Positions 22,925 through 35,048 of a stretch of 64,000 bases of DNA are shown piece after piece. A program made the position numbers and the translations under genes. The notes beneath the pieces were generated by a model that had not been told where the DNA came from, did not search any database, and was given only the letters and a program-made list of their open reading frames with translations. Location: NCBI GenBank assembly GCA_900074885.1, contig FJUW01000005.1, forward strand, positions 883,298 to 947,297, in the 5' to 3' direction. The number at the start of each line of letters is the position of its first letter. Positions within the stretch are counted from its first letter, which is position 1. The DNA is from Rhynchosporium graminicola (Eukaryota > Ascomycota > Leotiomycetes > Helotiales > Ploettnerulaceae).

Positions 22925-25666
22925 ATGGACGTCACATCTCTTCTGAACGCGAATTCCATTGCTGTTGAGCAGCAAAGGAAAGAGGAGACCGATGCGGAGG
23001 AGGGGAACCTGGCAGTGCCCACGAAGCTTCCAAGTAGGAATAGAACGCCATGGGATGCTGGAGGCTATTCGCTTCCAATCAATTCCGTCTCCAATCCAAC
23101 GACATCGCCCAGAGCAGAGGAAGGTCAACTTCGTGAATCACAAAGCACGCCAACCTCCCCACGCCATAAATTCTCAGATAGCCGCTCTAGTCTTTCTTCT
23201 TGGACATCTTCTCTTCAATCGGCTTCCCATTCTAGATTCTCTTCCATGTCGACTGTCGGAAGCGCTTTGCCCTCGATCAACCTGAACGACGCTCATTCCT
23301 CTATGCCTGGCCAAAAGCCACAGGCTCTCGATTTCGACTTTCCTTCCAGAATGGAAGGGGTTCAATCTAGCAACCCACAATCGGGTGGGAGCATCTCGCC
23401 TACCGAGTGCCTTGATGCGCTCGCCCTTGTTGCGGAAAACGAGATGGCCGAAATATCGAAGGCTGACTCCTCCGACTTCGAGAGAATTCAGTCGGTACCC
23501 GGTCCACGTCCAAGCTCACCTAGCGATGCAATACTGATCAAGAGAGCATCAGCGATACCCAGCTTACGCCTTGATACCGGAGAACAGGAATTGAACGGAA
23601 TGAATTTAGCTCAATCGTAAGTTCAACATTGTCTCTTCATATCATGTCTATTATCTTTTTTTGTCTTTCCACAATCCTTGATTCTATTCACTGTCGTCTG
23701 TTGCGAGGCTGTTACATATTGTCAATCTTGAGACAAGTACAAGCTTTGGGCAGAAGACGATTTGAATATTTCCGAGCTTATTTTCGAGGTCGTTTGAAGT
23801 GATTAGCTGGGTGTTATGGCCGCTAGTGAATAATCTGTGAATGCGACTATTTGGCGATGTGATAAATTTAATTCACTACAAACACGCGACTCTACGAGTA
23901 TATTTGCGCAATAGTTTTCTGTGCAATATCGGTCGCTAACATATCAAAGGCATATGCACTTCCTCAGCGCACCCCATGAGCATCAGCACCAGTCTTTGAC
24001 TACCAAGTCTCACAAGCGCGCACTATCAGCACCCAACTTTCCGGCTTCAATGGGAGGCTTCACGATGCCTCAAAGCTTGTCTATGGGTCCTCGGGCTGAA
24101 CCAACCCCTCCTTCTTCTCTTCACCCCGACCGGAACTCTCCTACCAACATTCCACACTACGTACCTCCTGCAACTCCTCCTCAGAATAATGGAGAGGTTC
24201 CTGCTCCCGAACATATCCTGTGCATGTACATTCCGAATTGTGATACTGGATCTCAGCTTCGCAAGGCAATCTCTCACATTTTCGGTCGCAACAAGATGTG
24301 CACTCGTCTCATCCCGGCCCGCGTTTGGGTTCACTACTGCCGCAAACACTACCAGCGCAGTCGTTATCGCAATCCTAAGGAATATGCCAAGCTGCAGTGT
24401 GATCTCGTTCAAACACAGATCAGACGAGTTCACGAGTGGAGCGTTGAAAATGCTGCCCGAGGCCTTCCCGGTGTCGTTCAGGATTGGGGACTCGCAATTC
24501 GAAAGCGCGAGCAGAAGCGCCTGGATGAAATAAATGGCTCCAAGAAGCGCAACATGGCCTCTTTCGAAAACAGCGATGACGATGATGGTCCGGATAGCCG
24601 TGCTAGCAATATTCTACCAGCTACCGCTGTACCAGACTGGCTCCTTCAGCAATGTGGCAAGGGTTATAGTACTCAAGAAATCCTCCAGATTTTCAATAGG
24701 CTACACACGGAGATCCTACAAGACACCATGCCATGTTTCCCCGATATCGAGATCCTTCCCAACATCGTCGTCGACAGCGATGAACCCAAATCGCCAAAGG
24801 GCTACGCGAAGAGAAACGTTGTCAGTGGCGGACACAAGCGTGCTCAATCGTTGGGCGTCGCCGCTATGAGAACAGGTAGCCAAGATGATCGCCGCATGAG
24901 CCATCCAGACGTATGGAATATGGGTGCGCACAACCCCGATTTCTCCCCATTGCAGAAGAAGCGCCGTGCGAATGGTGGCATGAATGAGGTCGAAGAGTAC
25001 GGCTTTGCCCCGTATCCTCGATCTCGAATCGCTGAACGACCACTTCAAAGAGGACCCGGACAGCTGGCTCACCGCCCCGCTTTTCCTGGTATCAACGAGA
25101 ATGGAGTTGAGGACAGATTTCAAGACATAGTCTATGGTCAGACTCCTTTGGCAGCTCCTACCCCACAACGCTCGAATGGTCAGTCAATGGCAGCTCAACT
25201 TGAGATGAGCAATGGACGCAGTGCTAGGCGCCCTTCTCATCAAAGATCACAGTCCGATATGGGTGCTTTCATATACAGCCGTGAATACTCTCCTTCCGTC
25301 GCACCTTCTTCCGCTTATGGCCCTCAAGCCGGTCATTATGGCCATGCAAGCTACGACCAGGGTTATCAGCCCCGTCGGATGGAACTCAACCAGGAAACTC
25401 GGTTCGATAACATGCCTCAACAATTCGCTCGCCGACCAGATGTCAATCACGATGGACGTTTCAATGAGATGCCTCAGCAGTTCTCTCATGTTCAAACCCA
25501 TGGTAGGCATCAGAGCATGTCTATGGTCCCCTCCGCTTCCATGTATCAACCCTCGGCCTACTATCCACAGCAACCAAGTGTTCAATACCAAGGCGTACCT
25601 GCTTCTCAGGCTCGTCCTCGCGTCGTTGAGTCGCAAGATCATGATATGTACACAGGCAGACGATAG
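22925..25666 (+). CDS. Conserved fungal protein of unknown function, 802 aa, two exons
   Basis: Exons are 22925-23616 and 23950-25666; the 333-bp intron has a GTAAGT donor and a CTAAC branch site before the AAAG acceptor, and joins in frame. The first 310 residues and the last 370 are low-complexity (Ser, Pro, Gln, Arg) and probably disordered. Between them (about 315-425) is a compact conserved-looking domain. It begins HILCMYIPNC, continues GSQLRKAISHIFGRNKMCTRL and VWVHYCRKHYQRSRYR, then a basic helix ending IRKREQKRLD. The four Cys and one His in C-x6-C...C...C-x3-H spacing suggest a small zinc-binding fold. I recall similar proteins in other Pezizomycotina annotated only as 'ORP1-like', a name that does not establish a function. 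The basic composition and likely zinc site would suit a nucleic-acid-binding regulator, which is inference. Large gene-free stretches flank it on both sides. Confidence 0.85.
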
Positions 25667-28600
25667 TTCATTGGACGAATTATTTTCACTTTACAATTTT
25701 CGCGATGGTTCTTTGGACGAACGACGATCACTGGATAATGATGCTTAATACTTTTCCTTAATACCCTCCAATACATTTTTCCGAGGCTTCCGTCCTATGG
25801 ATCTTGATTTTCCGGCACGGTCTCTTATTGTAATCACAGAACGAGTTCACGACAGACGTATAGCATGGGTGGTGGGATTGGTTAGATGGACGGTTTGGAT
25901 GGACGAGACACATGAGACTTCCTGAGCACTGAACCAGGGCACTCATTCACTTATTGGACGGCGTTTTCACAGAGAGGGTAAACTGGACCGATCTGTCTGT
26001 CCCTGGAGGATATGATGCCTAGCTACTTGGATCTCTGTTTTCCTTATTTTGCTTGCGGCGGGGAATGCCCATATTGCACATGAAAATTCTTGCACTAGAT
26101 GGCTGGATAGATAGCCAAAAGCTAGCACTGTTTTTGGACATCTTGCAGGTGCTTCACATAGTCTTAATAATAAATCGACGGTTTTTTCACAATAGGTCAT
26201 CATTCATAAAGTTCTACTTCTGCTGATTCATAACGTGAGACTTTCCAATTCGAAAATCTCGAAAGCTTATCAAATTCTCCGTACTTTGCTCCGCTAGTGA
26301 AACCTCGATAAATCTTGCCAATCCTATGGTTTCACCAATAATCTAGCCTCGACCTCCCTCTCAGCTTTCTCGGACCGTCTCAATTCTCGTACAACACAAC
26401 ACGTTTCTGGTAACACCAGCAAACAACGCGGTCTAGCGCTGAAGCACAGAGCGGGAGTAGCCGCATTGCATGAATCGCATGGCAAGGAGGAGACAGACCG
26501 GACATCTGCGTATGCGCCTGTGTCTGCTTTGCGAATAGCGGAATGGTGCAGCTGCTGAGATGATGAGGAGTCAGTCGGTCCGAGACCTGGGTACGAAAGA
26601 TTTTTTCTGTGCTTCGGTGCATGAGTCTTATTACAACGTCATGTATTGTCCGCTGTATTCATGGCTTGACCAGAGAAGATGTCGAATGGGTGTTGCTAGG
26701 CTAGGCTTACTTTTGGCATCGGGATATGAGGAAGGGGAGGCGGAGGTTTTTTTTAAGACACAAGCTAGATGGGACTTGCCTCTTTCGCTACATGATGGCC
26801 TTTGAAAGAGTTAAGGACCTCGTGGTGTACTGTTGAGATCGAATTAGAAGTAAATGATTCGATGATGAATCGCACATCACGAGAACTAATTCCGTCAGTA
26901 GCGGACATCAAAAATTGACACGACTCTGGCGTATCGGCGCATGTACATCGGGATTTAAAACATATATGAATCGTGTTGCGACTATAGCTACGGCTTTCTG
27001 TGTAGACTCAGGAATGTTTGGGATAATTTGTTGACTATGCCCAATCCGAACAGGGGCTTAAGCGAGCCTGACTTCTTTGGTCAGCATTGGCTTAAACACA
27101 CAAGCATCAAAGACTCATTAGAGGGAGATATTTGTAGCTCCAGGCATCTGTACGTATTCTCTCCTCGGCATGAGGTCAGACCGGGGTGTCGATTCTATAG
27201 TCGACGCTGAGGTTCTTCGGTATACAGTGGTCTGAATCAAGTCAACGTAGAGCTAAGGTCACTGGAGATGTCGAGCTTGTAGTAAGCATCATGACATACA
27301 GAAACAGTTCGTCAAAAAAAAAATCTATCGATACAGGTGTAAGTTCTCTATCTATTTGCGATACATGTGTGTTCCTTATCATGTCTACCCGTGGGTCGTG
27401 AGGTGACGACTATCTCTGAAACCATCGCAAGCACGCGGATGAACTCTACAGAATATAGAATTTATCTCGTGATTTATGAATTGACCGCATACTAATGATG
27501 AATGAATCTTCTTCAGGAATCTCCCTCTCATGAAGTACTTCAATATGATCGAAAAACCTGGCTCGCGGAACACATAAGTGTGAATGGAAGTGTTTTGGTC
27601 TAACATATCGTGCACTGGATTTAATTTTCCATGATAATCCGCGATACGATAAGATTCACATGATTTATACGGGTAACAATCAGAAAAGCTGGGCAATTAA
27701 AAAATCTGAAGATCTAGTGATCGCCCGTTGCGCGATTGCATCAACTGAAGGGCTCTTAGAGCTCAGGTCAAGTGAGCCAAGCTGTCTATGAGCAGCTAGG
27801 ATAAATACGCTTCCTCGAAAAAGAATATTGGAACGAGCGGATTTCTAGTGGACTAGATCTAGAACCATGTAAGACTCGTGGGAGAAATATCGTGCAGACT
27901 TCCGAGCGATTTCGTGTATATGAATATGCTGCCAAGAATATTTTTAGACATGTCAAAAAGATGCCAATATACAATTTGAAAAAGAAGTCGAAATGAATTA
28001 TCAGAAAATGAATTGAGATTTTGAAGATTCCCAGGGTAGGTATTTGTGGGATACCAAACAGTAAAGTCTGATCGGACTGACTGGAAGTGGAAGGGAGTGC
28101 AGGGGCTATTTTCCTGATTCGTCGACCACCTACCTAACTTCATGGAGCAGCGGGAGCGTGCGAGAAGCGAAGTTGCTATTTACCGGCATGTAGATTAAAA
28201 TTTCTCCACAGTATAGATTGCGGCTGAATGGCTGCGCATCACAAGGAGCGGAAACAAAACAGACCGCTCCGAAAAGGAAACGTGACTCGATATTTTCCGT
28301 TGTTTGCAATAAATTGGACAGAAGGGGACAGAGTGGCGAGACGATCTACTGGAATGGATATCGAAATCAAATCCATATGCTGGCGTACATATATAATTGC
28401 TCTGTTCTCAAAGTACATCACACGCAGAAGCATTCCAACCAATGTAATTTAAGATCTGCTTCGATAGAACCTCGATTGTTTGAACGCTACCATGATTTAA
28501 TCTAAGGCGATTCGGAAATCCTTGCTCCGAACTTAAGCTTGTTGCGGATAAAGAACATGTTATACAATTTTCCATCGAATCAAGTTGACGTTCTGAAGGA

Positions 28601-28833
28601 GTACCACTCGGCCCGAGCTGCCTCTAGGCAACTTCATGGTAGTCGAAGGGTGAAATGACCGTGTTCATCTGATCAATTTCGGAAATCAAGACCTAGATCC
28701 CTGGCCTTTGAAAGTGTACAAATCCTTTGAAGTCCCTTCCATCTCCCATCATGAGCTCTGGACTATACTCGGTGCCTTCAATACATTCATTCTTTGACTT
28801 TTAACTTCAGCTTAGGCAGCTCCTGTTTAAAAG
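25667..28833. other. 3.2-kb region without a supportable gene
   Basis: This contains the 3' UTR of the preceding gene and, at the end, the promoter of the GH131 gene. Open frames within it are short, overlap on opposite strands and show no domains or splice patterns. No transposon coding remnants were recognised. Confidence 0.5.
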
Positions 28834-30023
28834 ATGCACTTTTCCGTTGCTCTCGCTGCCCTCATCGGGTCAGCTTCAAGTGCTATAATATGGGATGGGC
28901 GATTCAATAGCTTCTCTACTAGTGCCGAGATCAGTAACTGGTCATGGAGCAACCAGGTTGGACCGTACCAGTACTACATTGTAAGAAATGTCGTTCTCTT
29001 TTTGACTGCAAAATACTGAAAAATTACAGCATGGCCCTTCAGCGATCTCTTCATACATCAACCTTTCTTCCTCGTACAAAAATCCTGCCGACTCTGGAAG
29101 TGCCCAAGGAGCAAAGTTCACTCTGGACAGCACTTCGTTCTGGAATGGACAAACCATGAGGAGAACTGAGCTGATCCCTCAAACCACTGCAGCGATTGCT
29201 TCTGGAAAAGTGTGGTACCATTTCTCGATGTCTCGATCAGCTACAAATGCACCCAGCATCTACCGCGAGCATCAGATCAACTTCTTCGAGTCACACTTCA
29301 CCGAGATGAAGTCCGGGTGGATTTCTGGTGCATCGGGCAATAGCAACCCAGCTCTGCAGTGGTTTGTAGGAGGTCAGAGCAAGTGGAGCGTTAACTGGGA
29401 AGCCGGAGTCTGGCATAATGTAGCCTATGAGATTGTAAGTCCATACCATGCATGTCTTTAGACCTCACTGGGTACATGTTAACAAGATCCAGGATTTCTC
29501 CGCCAATACAGTAGCTTTCTGGCATTCGACCGGCTCCGATCCTCTTACCTTGACGGTTGCAGCCATCGGTGTATCTACCTCCTCCAATGGCGCTGACTGG
29601 CATCTCGGTGCTCTGGAGCTGCCTGTCTCAGGCCAAGCAGACTCGAACGAAGACTTTTACTTCAGTGGTGTTTACATCGAGAGTGGATCTCTCTCTACTT
29701 CAGTCGCTGGACCAGGAGGCGCTGTCGTTGTGAGCTCTTCTTCTGCGGTGGCAGCAACCTCGTCGACTCCTTCGAAGCCAACTTCTGCTTGCACCCTGAG
29801 AACATCGACTGCTAAGCCAACTACTCTATCAACTTCGATTTCAACTGCGCAGCCTACCACATCAAAGCCAGCAGCTCCAACTACTACTTCAAGTGCTCCT
29901 GCGCCTGGCGGAACACTTGCGAAGTACAACCAGTGCGGTGGCATTGGTTGGGGAGGATCTGGGACTTGTGTAGAGGGCACGAAGTGTATCTTTTCAAATG
30001 ACTACTATTCTCAGTGCTTGTAG
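28834..30023 (+). CDS. Secreted glycoside hydrolase family 131 with C-terminal CBM1, 360 aa
   Basis: Exons are 28834-28980, 29030-29434 and 29493-30023; both introns (49 and 58 bp) are phase 0. GH131 enzymes are fungal endo/exo-beta-glucanases acting on beta-1,3, beta-1,6 and beta-1,4 glucans, secreted for plant wall degradation. A signal peptide (1-17) precedes the mature start IIWDGRF. The catalytic domain spans about 18-245 with WSWSNQVGPYQYYI, NGQTMRRTE96LIPQ and E129HQINFFE136SHFTEMKSGW stretches typical of the family. A Ser/Thr/Pro/Ala linker (about 250-325) leads to a CBM1 cellulose-binding module (328-360) with CGGIGW, four cysteines and the aromatic row ending YYSQCL. Both modules look intact. 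A TATA-poor but CT-rich upstream sequence precedes the start. A solo LTR begins 187 bp after the stop codon. Family assignment is firm; the exact bond specificity is not predictable here. Confidence 0.94.
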
Positions 30024-30210
30024 TAGATTGGCAAAGAGGAAGTCTCCGGGATGTGAAGATCCGAGATGGAATGGAGGGACGTTGTATATATTGAGATGGA
30101 AATTTTGTACATAGTTTGCTTATGTTTGTGCGTAACAGCTTCCAGAAAAAAGGTAAATATTTACATTCCAGTGGCAATCTAAAATGAGCATCGTGATCGG
30201 ATTTCATCTG

Positions 30211-30403
30211 TGTTGGTACCACCCTGTCGTAGTACGCACACTTAGGTATTCTGCGTGAGCCAAAGTATAGTGATAGTTATTATAGTAGTGTTAGTTGTAT
30301 CGTGGCTACATAATCTAGGTAATCGAGACTCCGGAAGGGAGATATACCTAGCCGGCTGAGCCCCCGCGTAGATACTCGACTAACTCGTGACTATGGACCA
30401 AAA
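30211..30403 (+). mobile_element. Solo LTR, 193 bp, with 5-bp target-site duplication
   Basis: The element begins TGTTGGTACC and ends GGACCAAAA, where the second copy of the family ends GGACCAACA, giving TGTTGGT/ACCAACA inverted ends. It is flanked directly by ATCTG on both sides (30206-30210 and 30404-30408), the expected integrase footprint. No internal retrotransposon sequence is present, so it is a solo LTR left by recombination. A second copy in opposite orientation, also 193 bp, lies at 50750-50942. Copy identity is high end to end. This copy is not RIP-mutated beyond possible loss of the terminal C. Confidence 0.88.
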
Positions 30404-31451
30404 ATCTGTGTAGACTATGCTGAGAAATATCTGACTTTAATTTTGTTGCTTCGGGTTGTCATGGTCGGATCCCTCATTTCTTAAGAAGACGAGAACCTCA
30501 ATTGAACTCCCGGAGATGCTGCTCAATCTCCATTCGTTATTCCATTTAGCAGATTCGATATCAAAATTGTGGCATTCATCATCAATACTGTAATAATCAA
30601 CTCAGCTTGGTCTGTCGGAAACAGTCAAACACTATGCTTCTGACTGGTCTGAGGACACTTTACTTATTGATAGAGAGAAACATGTACATAGATATGTCCT
30701 CAAAGCTACCCATGTGGGTGTACCGCACAGCGCTCCCGAATTATATTAAATTTTCATCCGCTCTAGCTCCATGAGTCTATTTTCGGGAGCATCTGTTGCC
30801 TGGGGTAGCTCTAAGACTTGATTCCTGTCACATCTCTGGTCGGATGGATTTCCATCTGTACGATCTATCCGATTTTCTACGACCCATTGAATGAAGTAGG
30901 GCATCTCTCGAAACTCGCTCCCGTAAAAAGAATTCTTGCTGCCCCATGCAGCATGGCTTCCTCTCGTATCTTTCGCCGTTTTGCTACTCCCTTAAGATGT
31001 CTCACGTTCATTTCAGAACACGGTAATACCGAGATGTTTGATTCAAACTATCTCAACATCCCGATCTACCTGGTTCTATACTTGGATATGAGGTCGTCAA
31101 GGAGGCCCGCATCATTCCAGTAAGCGAGATCCAATGCGGCACTACCTCGATATTGTAAATGCAAATTCAAGTTCAGGGCCAACCGCCAAGCCGAAGACTG
31201 GTCACAGATTTGAATTTCTTGAGGATAGGTAGACAATCAGTGGATCTTCATGTGGGGGGACTGAAGACGTAATGGATGTAGGCTTGGAAATTGTAAGGAT
31301 CATGTGGAAATGAGATGAAATGACTAATGGTCAGCGGATATACAGTTTGTGCGAAATGAAATGAAGAGAATTGTTCACGTTATTCAACCATGCAGGGTAC
31401 AAAAACCCTCGTATTGCTAAACGCTGACCTCTCGTGCAGTTGAGTCGTAAC

Positions 31452-31471
31452 ACCTACCTAGATAGGTAGGT
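31452..31471. repeat. 20-bp perfect palindrome
   Basis: ACCTACCTA, spacer GA, TAGGTAGGT: nine-base arms. TAGGTA-type motifs recur elsewhere in intergenic parts of the window (for example 49250-49265). It may be a dyad binding site or chance. Confidence 0.6.
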
Positions 31472-32398
31472 ACTCAGTGTTGTTATTTCTAAGCGAGGAG
31501 AAAGGGGGGTCAAGCACGTGATGAGCCAGTGACAACAAGCATTTCATCCATGCTTTTTAGAATCCGCTTCTCGGACACTATAAAGGCATTCAAGAAACTG
31601 TCTCAGACGTCTATCAGAAGCCTGACTACCTGTTTGGTTCAAAGAGCTGAACTCACGACCCCTCGGACATCGCACCTCAAACGGGAACGAATACGAACGG
31701 GTACATGCGACTTGCAATAAAACTCTACTTCAACCCTTCCAATGAGTCTGGTTTGCTAGGTGTCCAGGATTGCGAGTTGGATGTATTATTTCCGTTGGTA
31801 TAATGGATATGTGGAAGCTTGTTTTGAAGCTCATGAGTGGGATACCGAGTTGCTTTGTCTTGTTTGGATGCACGGTCAGCAGTTGGTTATGTGTTTTTTG
31901 GAGAGTCTCTCCAGATGATGTGTACCGAAGCTTTCGTTGGTGCGAATCTTTTTACTTTAGCAAGACTGTGTTGGAGATCTTGTAGGGTCAGAGACCTCGT
32001 GAAGTCCGAAAGTGTGAACAAAAACTTTTCGCAGGGGGTTCGGAAGAGCTCCCACATCGAGCTTCGGCCCGCTGCTTGGAACTAACTCGACGTAAAGTGA
32101 TACTAAAGCAAGAAGCTTTAGAGCTGATGGGCAGCTTTAGATATAGCGGTAGCTTTATTCGAGATGCAGTTACAAATAGCCTTTGTGAAGCTTCCATTCT
32201 TCCTGATCATTCCTGGAAAGCTTTGCAATTACCTTTTTATAGCCGGAGGACGAGATGTAATCTACTCAACTCCTGTAGATGAACGTTCCGGCAGGCCAAG
32301 GATGACCAAAGTAGATGCTTTACACTGCGAAACTGGTCCTGTCCGAATCGGATTGAATAATTCTTGTTTCCGACCCTGGAAGGAGCTACTATTATCAT

Positions 32399-32421
32399 AG
32401 TCTTGAAGTTACTTCAAGACT
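32399..32421. repeat. 23-bp palindrome with 11-base arms
   Basis: AGTCTTGAAGT, one T, then ACTTCAAGACT: perfect inverted arms with a one-base centre. Arms of this length are unlikely in any given spot by chance. It could be a dimeric regulator site or the relic of a short inverted element. No gene is nearby. Confidence 0.65.
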
Positions 32422-35048
32422 TTACGTTTTGTAATCTGAAGTCTTCGAAATTTGGCGTAAGAATTTTTGGGCCTCAAAGCGGTTCCGTGTCGTCAGAAAT
32501 TATAACTTTTCGAATCGTGAAGAAAATCTCTGGTTCCAAGGGAGCCGAACACACCCAGCCTCGCTGTCATGAAGCAAAATCAGGCTTCTCGGCAGCATGT
32601 ATCCAGGCTCATAATTTCCGCTTTCAGCCTAGCCGAGAATATCACGGAGCTAATTTGTAGATTTACAGAATACTGCGCATTCTCGCGATTGTTCGCTGTC
32701 ATTCAGGCTTGTCCATGAGCTGATCAAAACATCTCATAATCTGCAAGGCCCGAAATGGGACATCTCTTCCAAGCTTATCCCATACACACTTGACAATTAC
32801 GAATGTATGAACAATTCTTAAAGTGCCCAACTTGCCAAGTTTCAAAATTGAGCCGCTGTGGTGAAAAGGTTGGAAAGGCGTGGGAAAGATCCTTCGTCAT
32901 ATGACTATTTGTCAGGATAGCTAGCACTACGCGATCGAAACCTGAGAGAAGATCTGAGTTGAACAGGTTACGGTATGGATAATACGAAGCCTGTTGGAAT
33001 GTATTCGGGAAGGAGTAACTGGCCAGGACAGTGTGCCAAAAAGAGTCGGTCATGACGATAAGTCGACAGGGAACACAAGAGGGAGATCGCATTTATCGCA
33101 TGAGATTGACATTGGTTCCAACTCCCTCTCATCCATATCTTCGAAAGAGAATGCAAATACTACTAAAATGGACTTTCGCGCCCAATGCAACGTGTATCGT
33201 CAGCAGTTCAGATAAATAAAATACCGAAAACCGCGTATATGTCGGCTTCTCACAGGATAACATTACTACAGCAGCTCATAGTCGCAAACATCAAGCCACA
33301 GGAAAGAAGCCAAGAACCACCTTGTTAAGAATCCAAATAAGATATCAATATCCTCCCATCCTAAGAAGCGCAAATCATAATTACTACCTACCTCACCAAA
33401 TCCATATCTTCCTCCCTTCACCAGCTGGAGCTCAGCAGCCCCTCCCCACTTAAACACCCCTCGGTAACGCCTAGAATAACCAAACAAGCCAAAAGCTCCA
33501 CCACAACCAGGGCCGATGAACGTCCTCGGTTGATGTGATTCCGTTACCTAGCAACTGGAATCACTTAAACCTACCACCACTCAGTGATAGAGACCCTGAT
33601 ATCCCGAACGAAAAACCTTTCTAAGAGTAGGTTTGTAGGTTGGAACCTCTCCCGTATCCGAGGGTGGGCTTCTGATTTTTTCATACCTCTCTTTCTCTCT
33701 CTCCATGAATGTTTTAATCTTTTAGTACTGAGTATATTTTAGACACTGCTTTGTATTTTTGAAAGGGAAGACTGAAGTGACTGAATACACCGCCTTCCTA
33801 TATTTTTGAATCTTCGTTCTTTTTTGGACGATTTGCGATGTTTGGGATTTTGATTCTTGTGCGCGCGTTCAATCTAATGTCGTTGTTGACATGTGGGGCG
33901 GTTCGACGAGCGAAGCGAGATCGGGTGCTACCTGGGTACCTACAACTCTAGCAAAATGATCGGGCTTTTTGGTAGCCGTGCTTGAATAACTACCGACTAC
34001 TACGTACTAGTCCGGACGCCCATCAGATAATGATTCTGAGTGGGTACCCGCATTCCAGTACCTCTTTTAATAAACATCTCAGCGAAAGCAGGCTGAAAGG
34101 CTTCAACGCAGCCATACTGTACGAAAAGGTAGTATCATCTACAAGTCCCTGGTCCTGTACCACAGCCTCCTTTTATTTTTGCGTAAGAGATTTCCCCCGG
34201 ACGTCTATCAGAAGATATATAAACTGGCGGTATGCCGAGTTCGTGGCAGTTTTTGGATGGATATACGACGTTGAAAGATTTTACGAATGTAGAAGAATTC
34301 CAAATATGCAAGTTCCATGCTCTCGAGGAATGGACTGGGGGAAAGAAAGACTCATCAACATCTTCAATTGGATCAGATGATCTTGCATCTGGTCAGACGT
34401 CATACGTTCGATAGGGCGGCTTGAGGATGCAAGCACCACCGGATTGAAACACGAATCAAAGCTTACGATATGGAGGAAGCAAGGCAGCGCATGAGGGCAG
34501 GTGGGCAGGTGGGCCTACTCACTTGTATCAGGGAAGTGTCATTGCATTGAGGTACCGATCTGACAACGGGCTAAATGAATTCTTCTTGAGCGAACGAGAA
34601 ACTGGCAAGGTAGAGTGCAATGTCGCAACTCGACAGTGAAGGCAAAGTAACAAAGACATGATATGACGTTGTGAATTCGGAGACTGCTTCGCCTGATGTA
34701 AATTTACCTAGGCTCGTAATCGTGCATGTCGGAGTACAAGCCAAGATGAAAGTGAGGCAGATTAAGAATACAAGGCACGGAGACGCAGATAGAAGCATGG
34801 ACTTTCGAGGTTCAAAAATACAGGCGAAGAGGCAATACCATCAATTGGTTCTATCTCCATGATTTAAAGCAAGGCAAACCAGAAACAACGCAACTAAGAC
34901 GGAACTCCATACATACAGAAGGGCTCCGAAAGCAGATCACAAGCGCCACGAAACCAGGCTTTGCTTTTTAAGACCATGCTTGAACCAATGTTCCCAGAAT
35001 CCCAGAAAACCATGAACGCCAGTTAAAACACCTTGACACTCGATCGTT

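Larger units (their letters stand above)
30404..35048. other. 4.6-kb region without a supportable gene
   Basis: Only short, scattered open frames are present. Items seen: a 20-bp palindrome at 31452-31471, a 23-bp palindrome at 32399-32421, and an ATG-less 93-codon open frame on the minus strand (33547-33266) with a glycine/aromatic-rich, protein-like beginning. None is enough to call a gene. No transposon reading frame was recognised. Confidence 0.5.
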
